Shown in pieces: positions 33,240 to 45,200 of a DNA stretch of 64,000 nt. The notes beneath the pieces are model-generated. The model searched no databases, was not told where the DNA came from, and worked only from the letters and a program-made list of their open reading frames with translations. A program made the position numbers and the translations under genes. How positions within the stretch are numbered: position 1 is the stretch's first letter; each line of letters opens with the position of its first letter. Origin of the DNA: Micrasema longulum (lineage: Eukaryota; Arthropoda; Insecta; Trichoptera; Brachycentridae); NCBI GenBank assembly GCA_022494885.1, contig JAGVSM010003982.1:1-64000 (forward strand), read 5' to 3'.

Positions 33240-35930
33240 AACATTGCATTTTTGAGAAATTCTTTAAGTAAAAATCTTTAATCTGTCAAACGGAACATAC
33301 TTTCCGGATTCACTTCTTTTTAAATATTTCCAGTCAGCAAGCTATATTTTATTGTTTAGATCACTAAAATAAAACCACGTTTTGTATTGTTTTTTTTTTA
33401 TTCCATAAAAAAATCATTTCATTGTTCTTAAAATAGCGATTTAAAACGTACACTAATTACAATATTACGTTCAAAATACTTTCCAAAGAACATTGTGATA
33501 TTTTGTTCACTTTTTTTCTATAAAATACAATTTTCAGTATACACACAGTGATAAGCTAAAAATAATTATTTGACTCGATTTCTATTCAATGTTGCATTAT
33601 ATTGCACACTTAAGGTTTCATTTATTTTGAAAATAAATATCTGTATAAGAAAATATTAATAAAGTGTGGTTTGAACCTCTGCTTACTAAGTCCAATAGAG
33701 TTGAATTGTCGCATGTTCACACTAACTTCCATTTCATGAACAAATTTACAAATTTTTTTTTCTTCAAATTTTTCCTCAAAATGTTAAAATTGTCAACCAA
33801 GGGAGTGTCAAATTAATAAATAGTTGTGTAAATGGTGCCCACGCACCTTAATTAAATGCAATTCTAATATTTTATAATGAATATAATATACATAATAATA
33901 AGGGGATAAAATTAAACAACTTTATTGTTATAATTATTTTAATTTATTTTCTGTTTTAAAAAATGTATTTTGTAAAACTATTTTTATATCAAATAAACTA
34001 TCGGCTCGTATTGAGTTTGAACGGTCTGTATTTAGAATATTTAAAAAATGGTAGCACTTAGTTATATCCCCATCTTGGTGGTGAAAAGAACGAAGTTTTG
34101 GGAGAGATGACTTAAGTTGACTAGTTAACAAAAAACACATCTTTCAGTCGTAGCACTGACATTTATTCACTTAGGTAATTATATGAAAATTTCAGAAAAT
34201 TGAATTACTGGATGTGTATGTCGCAGCTTTATACTCCGGCTAAAATGACAATCTGGCTACGACGCATGTACTACTAATTTCAAAAGAAAATGTTAAGGAA
34301 AAGTTTGTTTCAGAAGAAATATTGAGTATTTTTTACTGAGTGTTTTTTCACCACGAAGAAGACGATATATTCGTAAACCTAAAGAATAATATGCTATCAA
34401 AATAAAACCTAAATAATAATACTAAATAAACATGTTTAATGTGAAATAAACTCTGATTCGATATAAACATATGAACGTAACAAGTAAATATGGTTTATTT
34501 TAGCAAAATCATTTAATGTATGGTAAAGTCTTTGGTTATCGGTTTAATTACATGATAATATAATTAATCATAAGTTTAAAAATATATTTATTGTTACAAC
34601 GATGTTCATTAAGAAAAAAAAACTCACCAAACAAAGCACAATATATTATGTGTGTGTTTGAATCATCTGGCTCAAAATTACAAGTATTCTATGAGACAAG
34701 ACCAAATTGTGTTTTTGTTTGTCTTTGTCTGCTTGTGGTAAAAATAATTTCATTCAAACCTTGCTGAAACATTTGTAGATAAATATTTCATTAAGGTAAA
34801 TAAAAACTAAACAATAAAGACGTAAATTAAGATAATTTTGTATATAAAATTAATACTTAGGATTACATTATGCAGAATGATACATTATCTTTTATTTACA
34901 AGTAAAAACACTTTTTTTCAAAATTACACAAATAATATACATCGTAGGGTATAAATAATTATTGATAGCCGTTCAAAAAAATCAAATCCATTATGAAAAA
35001 GGCGTACAAAAAAAAATCAGTACCATAAATAATTATATTTATATTATAAGTATAATATTTTGATCGATTTAGCAGCAAATTTCTTAAAATAATGGATACC
35101 GTATATAGTAGTCAAGTCTACTGCCAAAGTCACGAATATGCGTTAAAACCAGTTTTTAAAAAATTAGAGTTAATTTTTAGATGAGTAGATGAACAAAATT
35201 ATGTAACACAATCCAGATATTTCACCATATTTTTACAATAAGTAAAAGACAAAATGGTTATTCCGAATGGAATTTAGCTCGAAAGAGTATGGGAGCATAT
35301 CTCGAGAGTAGGTGTATATTTCAAAAATATTTTGATACTATCGAAACTATTAATGACACGGTTGTATTATATTTAGGATTTCGTGATAAATATACACATA
35401 CATTTATGTATATATTTTTGGGTTATTAATAAAAAAATCTTATACACAAAAATGCATTCTTCTGATATAGAACATAAAAATACACTCATCCAAGATATTA
35501 AAGTATCATTTTTTTTAATGTTTTTGCAGATTCGTGATTTTGGCACGTTGTTGACACGATGTCTCTTAATTCATATGTATTTACAGAATATTTACATAGT
35601 AAGATCATGCTGGAAGCATGCATAGAACGTATACTGATATAAGTGCATTAAGTTACAATATATGATATTATGCTTTGTTAAGTTGCTGCGATTAAAAACG
35701 TTTAAGACTAGTTAAAATGGCAGAATTGTATATTTGATATGTTCTTTACTCGCTTGCAATTAGTTGCGCTGTATAGCTTTTTGATAGCCAAACAACACAA
35801 AAAGCTCGATCATCTAAATGCAACGAAGAGAATTGAATTGAGCCGTTTAGTTTGAAAGTGGAATTAGTCAGAGCGTAATCGAAAGAGACAAATTATTAAC
35901 TTTGAAAAAACCGTTGATTATGATTAAAAT
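33240..35930. other. No gene recognised
   Basis: A minus-strand open frame at 33934-34140 could be the tail of a LINE, but no diagnostic motif is present. The rest is AT-rich sequence. Confidence 0.35.
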
Positions 35931-35934
35931 TATT

Positions 35935-36118
35935 GATTGATTTGATGTTTGTTTTGTAGAACTCCATATTTAAACTTAAAATATTAGAAATAGTTGGAAA
36001 ATGTCCCAACAAGGCGAAACAATTGTCACGAAGTTTTTGTTTTTATATATTTGTAAAAATAAAATAAAGTGTTCCGTAGACTCAAATCAGTGTTTGATTT
36101 CTAATATTATAAGTTTTT
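35935..36118 (+). mobile_element. Terminal part of the 55.6-56.7 kb inverted element
   Basis: Bases 35985-36118 match 56590-56733 (GGCGAAACAATTGTCACGAAG, GTAAAAATAAAATAAAGTGTTC, ACTCAAATCAGTGTTTGATT). Bases 35950-35975 match the reverse complement of 56735-56775. It includes the 3' half of the hammerhead-like motif (36015-36032), with the upstream half decayed. Confidence 0.8.
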
Positions 36119-36142
36119 ATGATTAAAATTGTACGTGTAGAG

Positions 36143-36557
36143 CAGGGGTTTCCAAACTTTTTAGTCTAAGGGCCGCATTGACTCTTCCATAAAGTCCCAA
36201 GGGCTAAGACCTAGCTAGCTTATAGTACTGACATATCTACTGTACCTTTTAAATAGGCGCAATTTTTCATTTTGGGACGGTGAGTGAGGTATCTTATCTA
36301 TGGCGGCGGCCTCCTAAATATATTAACAGATTCAAGTTAGCTAACCGACGAGCATTTGAAGTAGCTGCTGATAATTCCCATTGGTAAACTTGTGAATACT
36401 TATCAGTGAATAGTTACAGCCACATAAATCTCATTAATCATAAAGATAATGTTTTATTTCATTATGTGAATTACCTATGTATGTCACTTATTGCAAGTTT
36501 ATTTAGGATAAATCTCATTTCATCATTTACAGTTTAAAATGAGTTTTGAGACCCCCG
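36143..36557. mobile_element. hAT-like non-autonomous element
   Basis: It begins CAGGGGTTTCCAAACTTTTT followed by GGGCCGCA, a typical hAT end, and finishes with GAGACCCCCG (from the right, CGGGGGTCTCAAAAC). The flanking octamers GTGTAGAG and GTGTAGTG differ at one base, consistent with the 8-bp target duplication of hAT elements. No transposase. Confidence 0.65.
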
Positions 36558-36569
36558 GTGTAGTGTAGG

Positions 36570-38960
36570 GGACAATCTATGTTTGGCCAATGCAGCTTTC
36601 GTGCGTATTGAACACCAAAATGCAAAGGTCCAAATTGACTTTTACCACTTTCAAAATAATAAGCTTTAATCGGTTGGAAATAAACAAAACAAAATATAAT
36701 TAAATGTAAGAGAAAAAAGTAAATTACTGTAACTCATATTTGTAACACACTTCTTCGGATTTAAAGTCAAGAAAAATGCAATACAAATTGACATATTATG
36801 CAAATTTGTCTCTCCCAATGATACGGGCGCGTTTACAGAAAATAAGAAATAAAAGAACATTATAATTAGTAAAGAAATTTTAAAAAAAATTGGCTTTGAA
36901 TTCATTGAAGTTTTTGAGACAATGTTTACACAATCGTCAGTCAAAATGCATCACAAAATAAGTATTTAAATAAAATATTTGAGGCCAAAAACATTGTAGA
37001 ATTTCAGACCGCGTTTCTTTTTATTAGTTTCAGAAATGTACAAAATTATGAAATTGTACGATCTTACTCGCGTGTCATTAAGGTATGTAGTATGCATAAT
37101 GCTGGAGTCAGTTACTTGGTAACAAAATATTAAAATAAAATATCAACTCAATCCAAAAATTATTATGAATTTCCACCAAGAAATTTTACTGATCTGATTA
37201 TTGGTAAATAAATATAAATTCAACCAAAATTACAAGATAATAATTTAAAAAAACTTTTTAAGTTAAAAAAAAAGCTTATAAAAATAACTCAAAATTGATT
37301 TATTATGATTCATTGATGGTAAAAAGGGTATGTGACTGATGCGCCACTATTAGTGAAATTGAGTTACATATCGTCAACCCAAATTGGACCACTATAGGAG
37401 AGAGATTAAAAAGTTTATTTTTTAATGACTTCTTAAAAATATTTAGGTAATTCAAAGTATGATTGACTTTTTTTTATTTTTGTTGATTGATATTCTCTAC
37501 AATATGTGGGTTGTAAACATCTTAATATGCAAAAAACGCATTCAAATTTTCATGTAGGAAATTCAAGTTGACAAAATCAATAAACACGGATAAAATTCTT
37601 ACCATCTCTTTGTAACTGAGATCCTGAAGTGTAAGACTGATCGTCTTATCTACTGCTCGTCGACGATTAGTTGAATATCTAAGCGAAAGTATGGTAATGA
37701 TTAACAATGATATGATTGGTTTTTGTCTAGTACTACCTACAGATATTTGTCCAACATTTAAACAGTACAAAATGACACATCAATTTTTACAACACTTATT
37801 TGCAGAGACTTTCTAATATTATTGGGCCTAAAATATTCAAATGCAAGCTGCAAAATCTAAAACATGAGTTAGCAGACGTTATCAATAATATATTTAGTAT
37901 GAATGTCCAAATCGTCACGATCGTAGAATGTTCTACGTCAATGTTGACGCATGTGATTTTCTTCAACTTTACATGAGCAGTTAAATTTTTTTGTTGACAT
38001 TTTATGTCATAACTCGATAAATACAAAAGTATATCCTTTGATATTTGGGTTAGTTATATATATATATATTTAAAACCTGGAATATAAAGTCAATATAATG
38101 TCGCATTTCCGCACATCTGTCATTGCTCTACAGGAAAGAAAAAAGGCAAAAAAAATCTCTCATTTTAAAAAATAAAATGAATAAAATCAGTAAATTCAAA
38201 TTGGTGTGGTTTGATTTAAATATTGAGATTGGATATACAATGTTGAAATGCGAAGCTTTTAGACCTTCTCTTTAAATTGCTATGTATTATAGATCATTCA
38301 CATAAATATACTTAGCGGTATAGAAATGAGTCCATCATTTTACATCTCTGTTACATTTAGAATAAAAATCTCAAAAGGATTATAAGCGCTAGAATTACGA
38401 TGACCATATAAGCTTATTTTCTACTATTTACACACTTAAAGTAGATATATACACAACCTTGGTAAAATGACACCAAAATAAATAATCATAACCTTAAAAT
38501 ACTTGGTTAAAATTAACAAATTTTAATAATTAAACATACATATATTATAATAAAGCTGACACTTATATTGTTTAATACTGTGGATAAAGTCTAATTTAGC
38601 GTAAAATTAACTGCCTATAAAAATAGTCACTTTGATAGCAAATGAGAAAATGCCAGCCAAAGAAACGTTTACGATTATATACAAATTTTAACCGACTCCT
38701 CGTTTTATACGAAAATACTTGATATATTTAACGATAGTAGTTTCTCATATAACATTTGTATTGAGACCCTGTGTGACTATTGTCCTCCTATTCCCTAAAT
38801 TTATCCTAGAACTAATATTCGTTCTATGACACAATTTCAAAACAATCTAATGGCACCAATGACTATGCAATCTTGTCTTTTAAAGGTAATTTCTTACACT
38901 TAATAGTATCAGGTTACAATAAGAAAGTTTAGTGTATTTTACTTCAAAATCAGCACTCTT
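36570..38960. other. No feature recognised
   Basis: AT-rich sequence. A short (TA)n lies near 38056-38070. No coding or matched repeat. Confidence 0.4.
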
Positions 38961-38979
38961 AGCTGAAGTATTAAAGAAG

Positions 38980-39640
38980 CCACTTCAACCATGCAAATCC
39001 GTGCTCTCAGCTACTTCGGCCATGCTACGAGGCGGCTAACACGGTAAAATTGGTGGTACAAGGACAAGTAGAAGGAACTCGGACTCGCGAAAAAAGTCCT
39101 ATAAGATGGACAGACTCGGTGACAGAAGCAACTGGCGTCTCTTCGGGAGGCCTCGGGGAGGAGGATAAAATATAATTTTGGGAAAAGAAAATCAAACCAC
39201 GGAACTGCCGAGATGAATCGGGTTAAGATAGAGTGTTTTTGGAAAGCTGAAGCACAAATTCTGAAATAAAGAAATTGCAAACAATTCGAAGGTCAAAGTA
39301 TACAATTCTTGTGTTTTGCTAGTGACAACCTACGGTCTTGAAACCATGTCATTCACCGCCAGGAGTGTCCAGAAAATTAAGCGTAATCAGCGGTCGATGA
39401 AAATGGCAGTGAGCAGTTCATGTGGCGAGACAAGAAGTTGATAGGTGGACCCCTAGAATACTGAATTAAAGGCCCGATGAAAATAAAATAAAGGTGGGCA
39501 GACCCAGGGGAGATGGACTGATGACATTGTTGAACTCATGGGACACGAGTGGAAACAGAGTGCCCGGGACAGAGAGACACGGAAAAATCCAGCAGTTGAG
39601 AGAAACGGGCTGGTAAGAAGAAGATGGTAGATGGATGTTT
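38980..39640 (+). pseudogene. LINE reverse-transcriptase C-terminal relics, two pieces
   Basis: The first piece (39005-39160) reads LSYFGHATRRL, then LVVQGQVEGTRTREKSPIRW with TDSVTEATG. The second (39300-39620) reads VTTYGLETMSFTARSVQKIK, then KVGRPRGRWTDDIVELMG. These are the GHVxR and KRSVGRPxxRWxDD type C-terminal blocks of RTE/R-type LINEs. The order and broken frames indicate two decayed fragments. Confidence 0.72.
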
Positions 39641-39649
39641 TTGGTATAG

Positions 39650-40505
39650 ATAGAAAGTGGATAATTTCTTTAAAACATGCGTCTGAAATATGTTCAGCTT
39701 TGAGTCTGTTTTAGAGATGTTTCATCTTACAATCAAGCGTTTGTTATTATATCTAATAAAACATTTCCGAGTACCACTAAACTTCCTTACTAGCCTGGTA
39801 ATCACTAACATATGGATAAAATCGCAAAATAAAATGTTGGTTCAAAGTATCCATAACACTAGTATGTAGAAGAAAGGGGAAAAAAGCGAGGATAATACGA
39901 TACGCGAGTGACATTATTTTTAAATGAAAATTAATATAGTTGCCATTTTAAAATCACTACACAACGGAGTCAATAATATTAACCCTATTTTAGAAAACAC
40001 TGTTATTAATATCAAATTTACACATTCTTATGATATGAAAATATGTGCAATGTATAAAAATAATATATAATTAAAAATATGTACGGAAAAATAACAAAGT
40101 CAAATAATAATTTTGTCTTCCGAAGGTGGTCAAATATTGTGTCTATATTGATATTTTTACAATTAAATTATCAATGAAAAATAATATTACGTTATTCAAA
40201 TGCTTACTAAGAAAACAAAGTAAATTATTATTCAAAACATACAAATAATAAATATCATTTTAACAAATTTTCATTTAAAAAATCTCACTCCTAAAGCGAT
40301 AAAGAGTAAACTCATAAAAAACAAATTATTGCACTCCATTAACCTTTTTAATCTCAAGCAATTTTTCATAAACATGAGAAAAATCTCAATAGATTTTTTA
40401 TCAAAAAACATAATTTATTTTTAATCGCAGTTAATACCTATAGAGTTCGGTAAACAGAGTAAAATCTGTAAGTTTACAAAATATCACCTAACATTAGCTT
40501 GGAAT
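39650..40505. other. No feature recognised
   Basis: AT-rich sequence without matched repeats or coding. Confidence 0.4.
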
Positions 40506-40542
40506 TTTTAATAAATGTAAATATTTGTATACCGACTTTTCT

Positions 40543-40586
40543 ATGTCTACCGGTTCAGAGACGTATTCGTCTCTTTGTCAGGACAC
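40543..40586 (-). ncRNA. Hammerhead-like motif, family 1, degenerate
   Basis: Minus strand: GTGTC (stem I), CTGACAA core, AGAGACG-AATA-CGTCTCT (stem II), GAA, CCGGT (stem III), A, GACAT (stem I). The invariant G of the core is A and one A of GAAA is lost, so cleavage is unlikely. Confidence 0.55.
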
Positions 40587-41587
40587 TAATTACATCGACA
40601 TGCAAAACTCACTACACGCTTTCATCATAATAGTCACGTAAAAATACAATACTAGCCCTTAGCTCATTTACCACAAAGCTCACATACGCCTGTGACAGCG
40701 CTACTACGCGGTGCTCACAGCCTATGTGAGGAATTTTTTATCAAAAAGGTTTGTAGCTTAAGTATTCATCAAGTATATAGGTAATAAATTCATGGTCACT
40801 AACAAAATAAGTTTTTAAACCAGTCATACAATAATACCTTTTTTTTTAAGGCCACATACATATGTTTGCTAAGTTATACAGGCCGCAACGTTATACTGAT
40901 ATGGTGAAAATAAAATTTACATAGGGAAAAACGGTATTGGTTGAAACCCGTCTGAAAAAATTAGGGCGCGCGACCACTTGATAAATAGACAAATATTTTT
41001 ATAAACTAAAACATAATGATAGCATACCAGCAAATACTAGTTAAAACATTAACAACAGTGTTTTACCTACATTTGTTTTCGTCAGTTTGCAGCGGGCGAT
41101 AATTATTCGCACATATCTTAAGATATTACAAATTTTGAATGCAAGATTTTTTCAATCACATTCCTGATAATAAATGTGTTTCGGGCGGCAAATAAAAGCT
41201 TGGCGGCGTAGGTTGAGTATGTCTGGTTTAAACTAATAAATAAAATACGCCAATTTGAACGCGGGGAATGGATTTATAGCATGGGTCCTATCAGTGGGTG
41301 AAGGTGTAATCTATGCGAGTTAAAAGAAGGAATGTTTAACAAGAAATTTCGAATCATTTGATATGTTTTTTAAGTTTTTTAAGCATTAACACAATATCTA
41401 GAGATTTATAAGGACAATCTCAGTTTAGATAGACACTTTGTTTTTAGTAATGATTAATTACAGCTTTTTTAAATCAGCATAAAGTTAATAAATACTAAAG
41501 TGTCATATCTCAAAACATGACTTTTGCAAATAATTGCCTTTTTGCTCATGACATTAATGTAGTGGATTTTGCATGTTGGTTTAATTA

Positions 41588-41631
41588 ATGTTCCGATGAA
41601 GAGACGGGTACGTCTCGAAACCGGTAGACAT
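41588..41631 (+). ncRNA. Hammerhead-like motif, family 1
   Basis: ATGTT (stem I), CCGATGA core, unpaired A, GAGACG-GGTA-CGTCTC (stem II), GAAA, CCGG(T) self-paired stem III, A at the cleavage position, GACAT (stem I). Only the second core base (U to C) departs from CUGANGA. Confidence 0.6.
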
Positions 41632-42052
41632 AGAAGAGTCGGCTATACACAAATATTTCCTCACATTTATTTAAATGTTTGACCACAAAGTTATGCTTCA
41701 AATATTAAAAATATGAAATTTTTCAAGCTCTAAGAGAATATTTAACACATTTATAATTCGAGATGATGGTGAGATTAAAAGGGTCAATATTTATTTATAA
41801 TGCATTTACATAATAAGGAATTTCGGTCATAGGAATTGAGTAAATACAATATATATTTGATGTAAAAATGCCGGAGTAGAATAAAAATCCATTGTCGAAA
41901 ATAACGCTAAAATACAATCGATAAAATCTTCTAAGCTGAATACAGCGAGGAGAAAATATGCCATAAGATTTTTCATAATACAAAACACCGAGGTTTCATC
42001 AAGTCCATATCTTTTACGAGATCACACAATAATATTAAGTTAGCGTGGGGCA

Positions 42053-42200
42053 TCACTGTACGGCGTGGCGTTTCTCCGTAGTGGCGTCCTCCAAATTGTT
42101 GTCCCAGTCGAACTCCGTGACGCCGTTCCGCGAGGCGAGCTCCCCGAGGTGGGCAAACCTCCGCTCGAAGTCTGCATCTCTCTGCTTCAGAGCCTCGAAT
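42053..42200 (-). CDS. Hs6st: Hs6st last coding exon
   Basis: After a CGCCCCAG acceptor it reads RFEALKQRDADFERRFAHL, a charged helical segment as in the family, then a divergent tail ending KRHAVQ and TGA (42055-42053). It is shorter than the vertebrate C-terminal tail. A minus-strand AATAAA at 41795-41790 is a possible poly(A) signal about 260 bp downstream. Confidence 0.92.
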
Positions 42201-45200
42201 CTGGGGCGACAAACACAATTTAAAGAGTATTGGCACTGGAATTTCACCCTCTTAGAATTTCATCGATATAGACTGATATACCTACCAAATAGTAACTAGT
42301 CAATTCTAGTATCTTTTTAAACACGTTCACGGCTCTGCTGGCTGCTGGATACATCCATCAAAATTGTGTCTCTTATTTAGAAAATCAATCAATCAATCAA
42401 TCAATCAATCAACCGTCAATCCAAAAGAGTTTGGTAGTGTAAAGACGGCTGTAAGGCCTTAATTCAGTTCAGTTCAGGGTCGAAAATCGGCACTTGTCAT
42501 AGGAAATACAAGATTTGTTTGCAAAACAGTGACAAAGGTATCGAATACAATTATAAAATTTATTTCAACAGAGAGGGAAAATTTTTTTGAGAAGGGAATA
42601 TGGAAGTCCAGGCATTTACAGGGCTTATGACCTGTCATTGGCTGGTTTAAGTGGCCACTTTACACACTGTGTAACATTCACCATTCTGCCCATGTTTGAA
42701 CATCCACATTTCCTCAACTCTTCCATCTGTTGACTTTTGTGAAGTAAAAGAGCTGAAACCTTTATCACGTGGGTGAGATTCATCCGGCTGAACCAAATCA
42801 CCTACTAGGCAACGCCTGAAAACAATTTTTCAATTTTTATACCTCTTCTTTTACCAGGTCATAAGTCATAAGCCCTGTAAATGCCTGGACTTCCATATTC
42901 CCTTCTCAAAAAATTTTTCCCTCTCTGTTGAAATAAATTTAAATATGAACAACTCCCTAGGGAGGAAATCCAGCCAGTCTGCAAGCATTTGGACATAATC
43001 AAACATTGTTGAATTACTACCTGGTAAAAGAAGAGGTATAAAAATTGAAAAATTGTTTTCAGGCGTTGCCTAGTAGGTGATTTGGTTCAGCCGGATGAAT
43101 CTCACCCACGTGATAAGGTTTCAGCTCTTTTACTTCAAAGGTCAACAGATGGAAGAGTTGAGGAAATGTGGATGTTCAAGTTTGGGCAGAATCGTGAATG
43201 TTACACAGTGTGTAAAGTGGCCACTTAAACCAGCCAATGACAGGTCATAAGCTCTGTAAATGCCTGGACTTCCATATTCCCTTCTCAAAAAAATTGAATG
43301 TGAACATAATACACTGTCTATCCTCACTAGGTACTTGTTAATATATGTCCTGAGGTAGGAAGCATTTACTTATTTTACGGTGGGAGGAGATATTAAGTCC
43401 TTATAATTCGCAGTCTGCAGCAAAAGTGCCGCAGTATGTTAGTCAAATAAGATTGAATTAATGTTAGTAAATATATTTATTTAACCGCATACCGACTTTT
43501 TCTGTCTACCGGTTTCGAGACATACCAGATTCTCCGTTAGGACACTCACTACTAAATACTAAAGTACCATATTTTTATCAGATCTGTTAGACATTTTAAA
43601 TTTATCTCCCGCTTAACTTTTAATTTTGACCTTCAATTTAATCTTTCAAATTTTAATTATAATTTTTAATTCTAATTTCAACTCTTAATTTTTACTTATT
43701 CGTATGTATATCTACTACCTGCATCTAATGAATTATTTTTGGTTGTGAATTTTTACTAAGAAATATAAATGTTCACGGAAGCAGAGAGAGAGAGAGAGAG
43801 CTATACAATGTCTTCTCCCTTTTATGTACTTTTTATTTAATATTTATTTTTTAGAATTTGATTATTTTTTCCCCTCTCCTCCTGCATTCACAATAAATTA
43901 ACGTGAAATCTGTAATTGGTCTTACTTTCTTTAATTGTTGTTTATTACCATGTATTTATATAAAGACTATGATTTCCTTAATAAATAAATAAAATACACT
44001 TTCACCCTTATCATCACCGTAGTATACAAAGTATTTACGAAAAAATACATAAATTACATGCAGAGTTAAAGGGATGATTAATTCTGCATGTAATTTATGT
44101 ATTTTTTTGTAAATACTTTGTATATCACGGTGATGATAATGGTGAAAGTGTATTTTAGTATTTGCATGTCGGTGTAGTGAGTGTCCTGATGGAGAGACGA
44201 GTACGTCTCGAAACCGGTAGACATAAAAGTCGGTAAGTGGTTGAATACAAATATTTACTAACATTAATTTTAATTTTGACCACAAAGTTGATGCTTTGAA
44301 CATAAATAAATAAGATTGGCTTAAAACCAACTACAGTCCAATCGGAAGTGAAATATTCCAAAAAATAATGAAGTTATAATATGTGTCCATATGGGTGGAT
44401 CCTATGAGAAAAAAATGTCGGTGAACGCGTGAACGTATTTTTTTATACACTGCGTGGAAAGCATCCTTCCATGTAAAACGGGAGTTAGGTGGATAAAACT
44501 TTAAATCAAAAATGTATGTTGGACCAACCTTTGAAACATCAATTTCTTAGCGAAGGCGTACAGCTCCACGTCCAGGTGATTAATATTATTGACATTGTGT
44601 ATTTCCTCGGGAGTCAGTCCGTTGAGGGTAATGCTGGACACGGTGTTGTTGTGCTGGGTGAAGGGGAGAGCGAACCTCAAGTTGAACGTCTCCTCGAATA
44701 CGTACTGCGCAACCTGATGGACAAGGAATGTGTACACGGTGCGAAAAAGTCATGTATCTTATTGAAATTCATTGCAACAGAGAGGGAAAAGTTAGTTGTT
44801 GGTGGGGTTTCACCTGCCTAAAACCACCCTATTGCTCGAGAAATACTTCCAAAGGTTTAGGTAGAATCCGGATTTCTTCAGTTAGAGACGGTGGCCTACA
44901 AGCGGAGCGCCCTGTTTTAGTTCGAACATGGAATCTAAGTGCGGGCAGTTATAGTCACTTTTGTGTATTTTATCAATCCATCAGCACTTAAAATCTTCTT
45001 GGAGTATCCCAGGAGCCTTATGCTGGAAAGATGTGACATTTTGTTACCCACTCGACAATAGTCGATTGGGCATCTCGATTGCTTTGTCATAATGCTATTC
45101 TTGAAAACCCTCCGACAATTGAATTAAAAAGACGAATGAGAAAGTAGCAACACTCACAAATCTGTATTTATCTATGGCTCTCTAACCTTTATTGTTTCTT

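Larger units (their letters stand above)
40509..41668. mobile_element. Inverted-repeat element with a hammerhead-like motif in each end (family 1)
   Basis: Terminal inverted repeats of about 115 bp (40509-40625 and 41553-41668) share AAATATTTGT, CCGACTTTTCTATGTCTACC and the palindrome GAGACG..CGTCTC. Further inside they share CAACATGCAAAATCCACTAC-like blocks. The 0.9-kb interior has no recognisable coding. The same ends occur at 43456-44307 and 58430-58530. Confidence 0.8.
43456..44307. mobile_element. 852-bp inverted-end element with two hammerhead-like motifs and 11-bp target duplication
   Basis: Flanked by AAATAAGATTG on both sides (43445-43455 and 44308-44318). The ends are inverted copies (AATTAATGTTAGTAAATAT, CGCATACCGACTTTT, TACCGGTTTCGAGAC on the left). 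The motif-bearing parts are 43502-43545 (minus) and 44181-44225 (plus). An inner perfect-looking palindrome occupies 43991-44157. No coding. Located in the last Hs6st intron. Variable-length target duplications and ribozyme-bearing terminal repeats fit Penelope-like elements, but no reverse transcriptase or GIY-YIG domain is present. Confidence 0.85.
43362..44420 (+). repeat. Dispersed repeat occupied by the 852-bp ribozyme element
   Basis: The two halves, 43362-43455 and 44308-44420, match the continuous repeat at 15770-16020 (CAGTATGTTAGTCAAATAA; ACCAACTACAGTCCAATCGG; GGATCCTATGAGAAAAAAA). This gives an independent empty-site comparison for the insertion. Confidence 0.75.
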
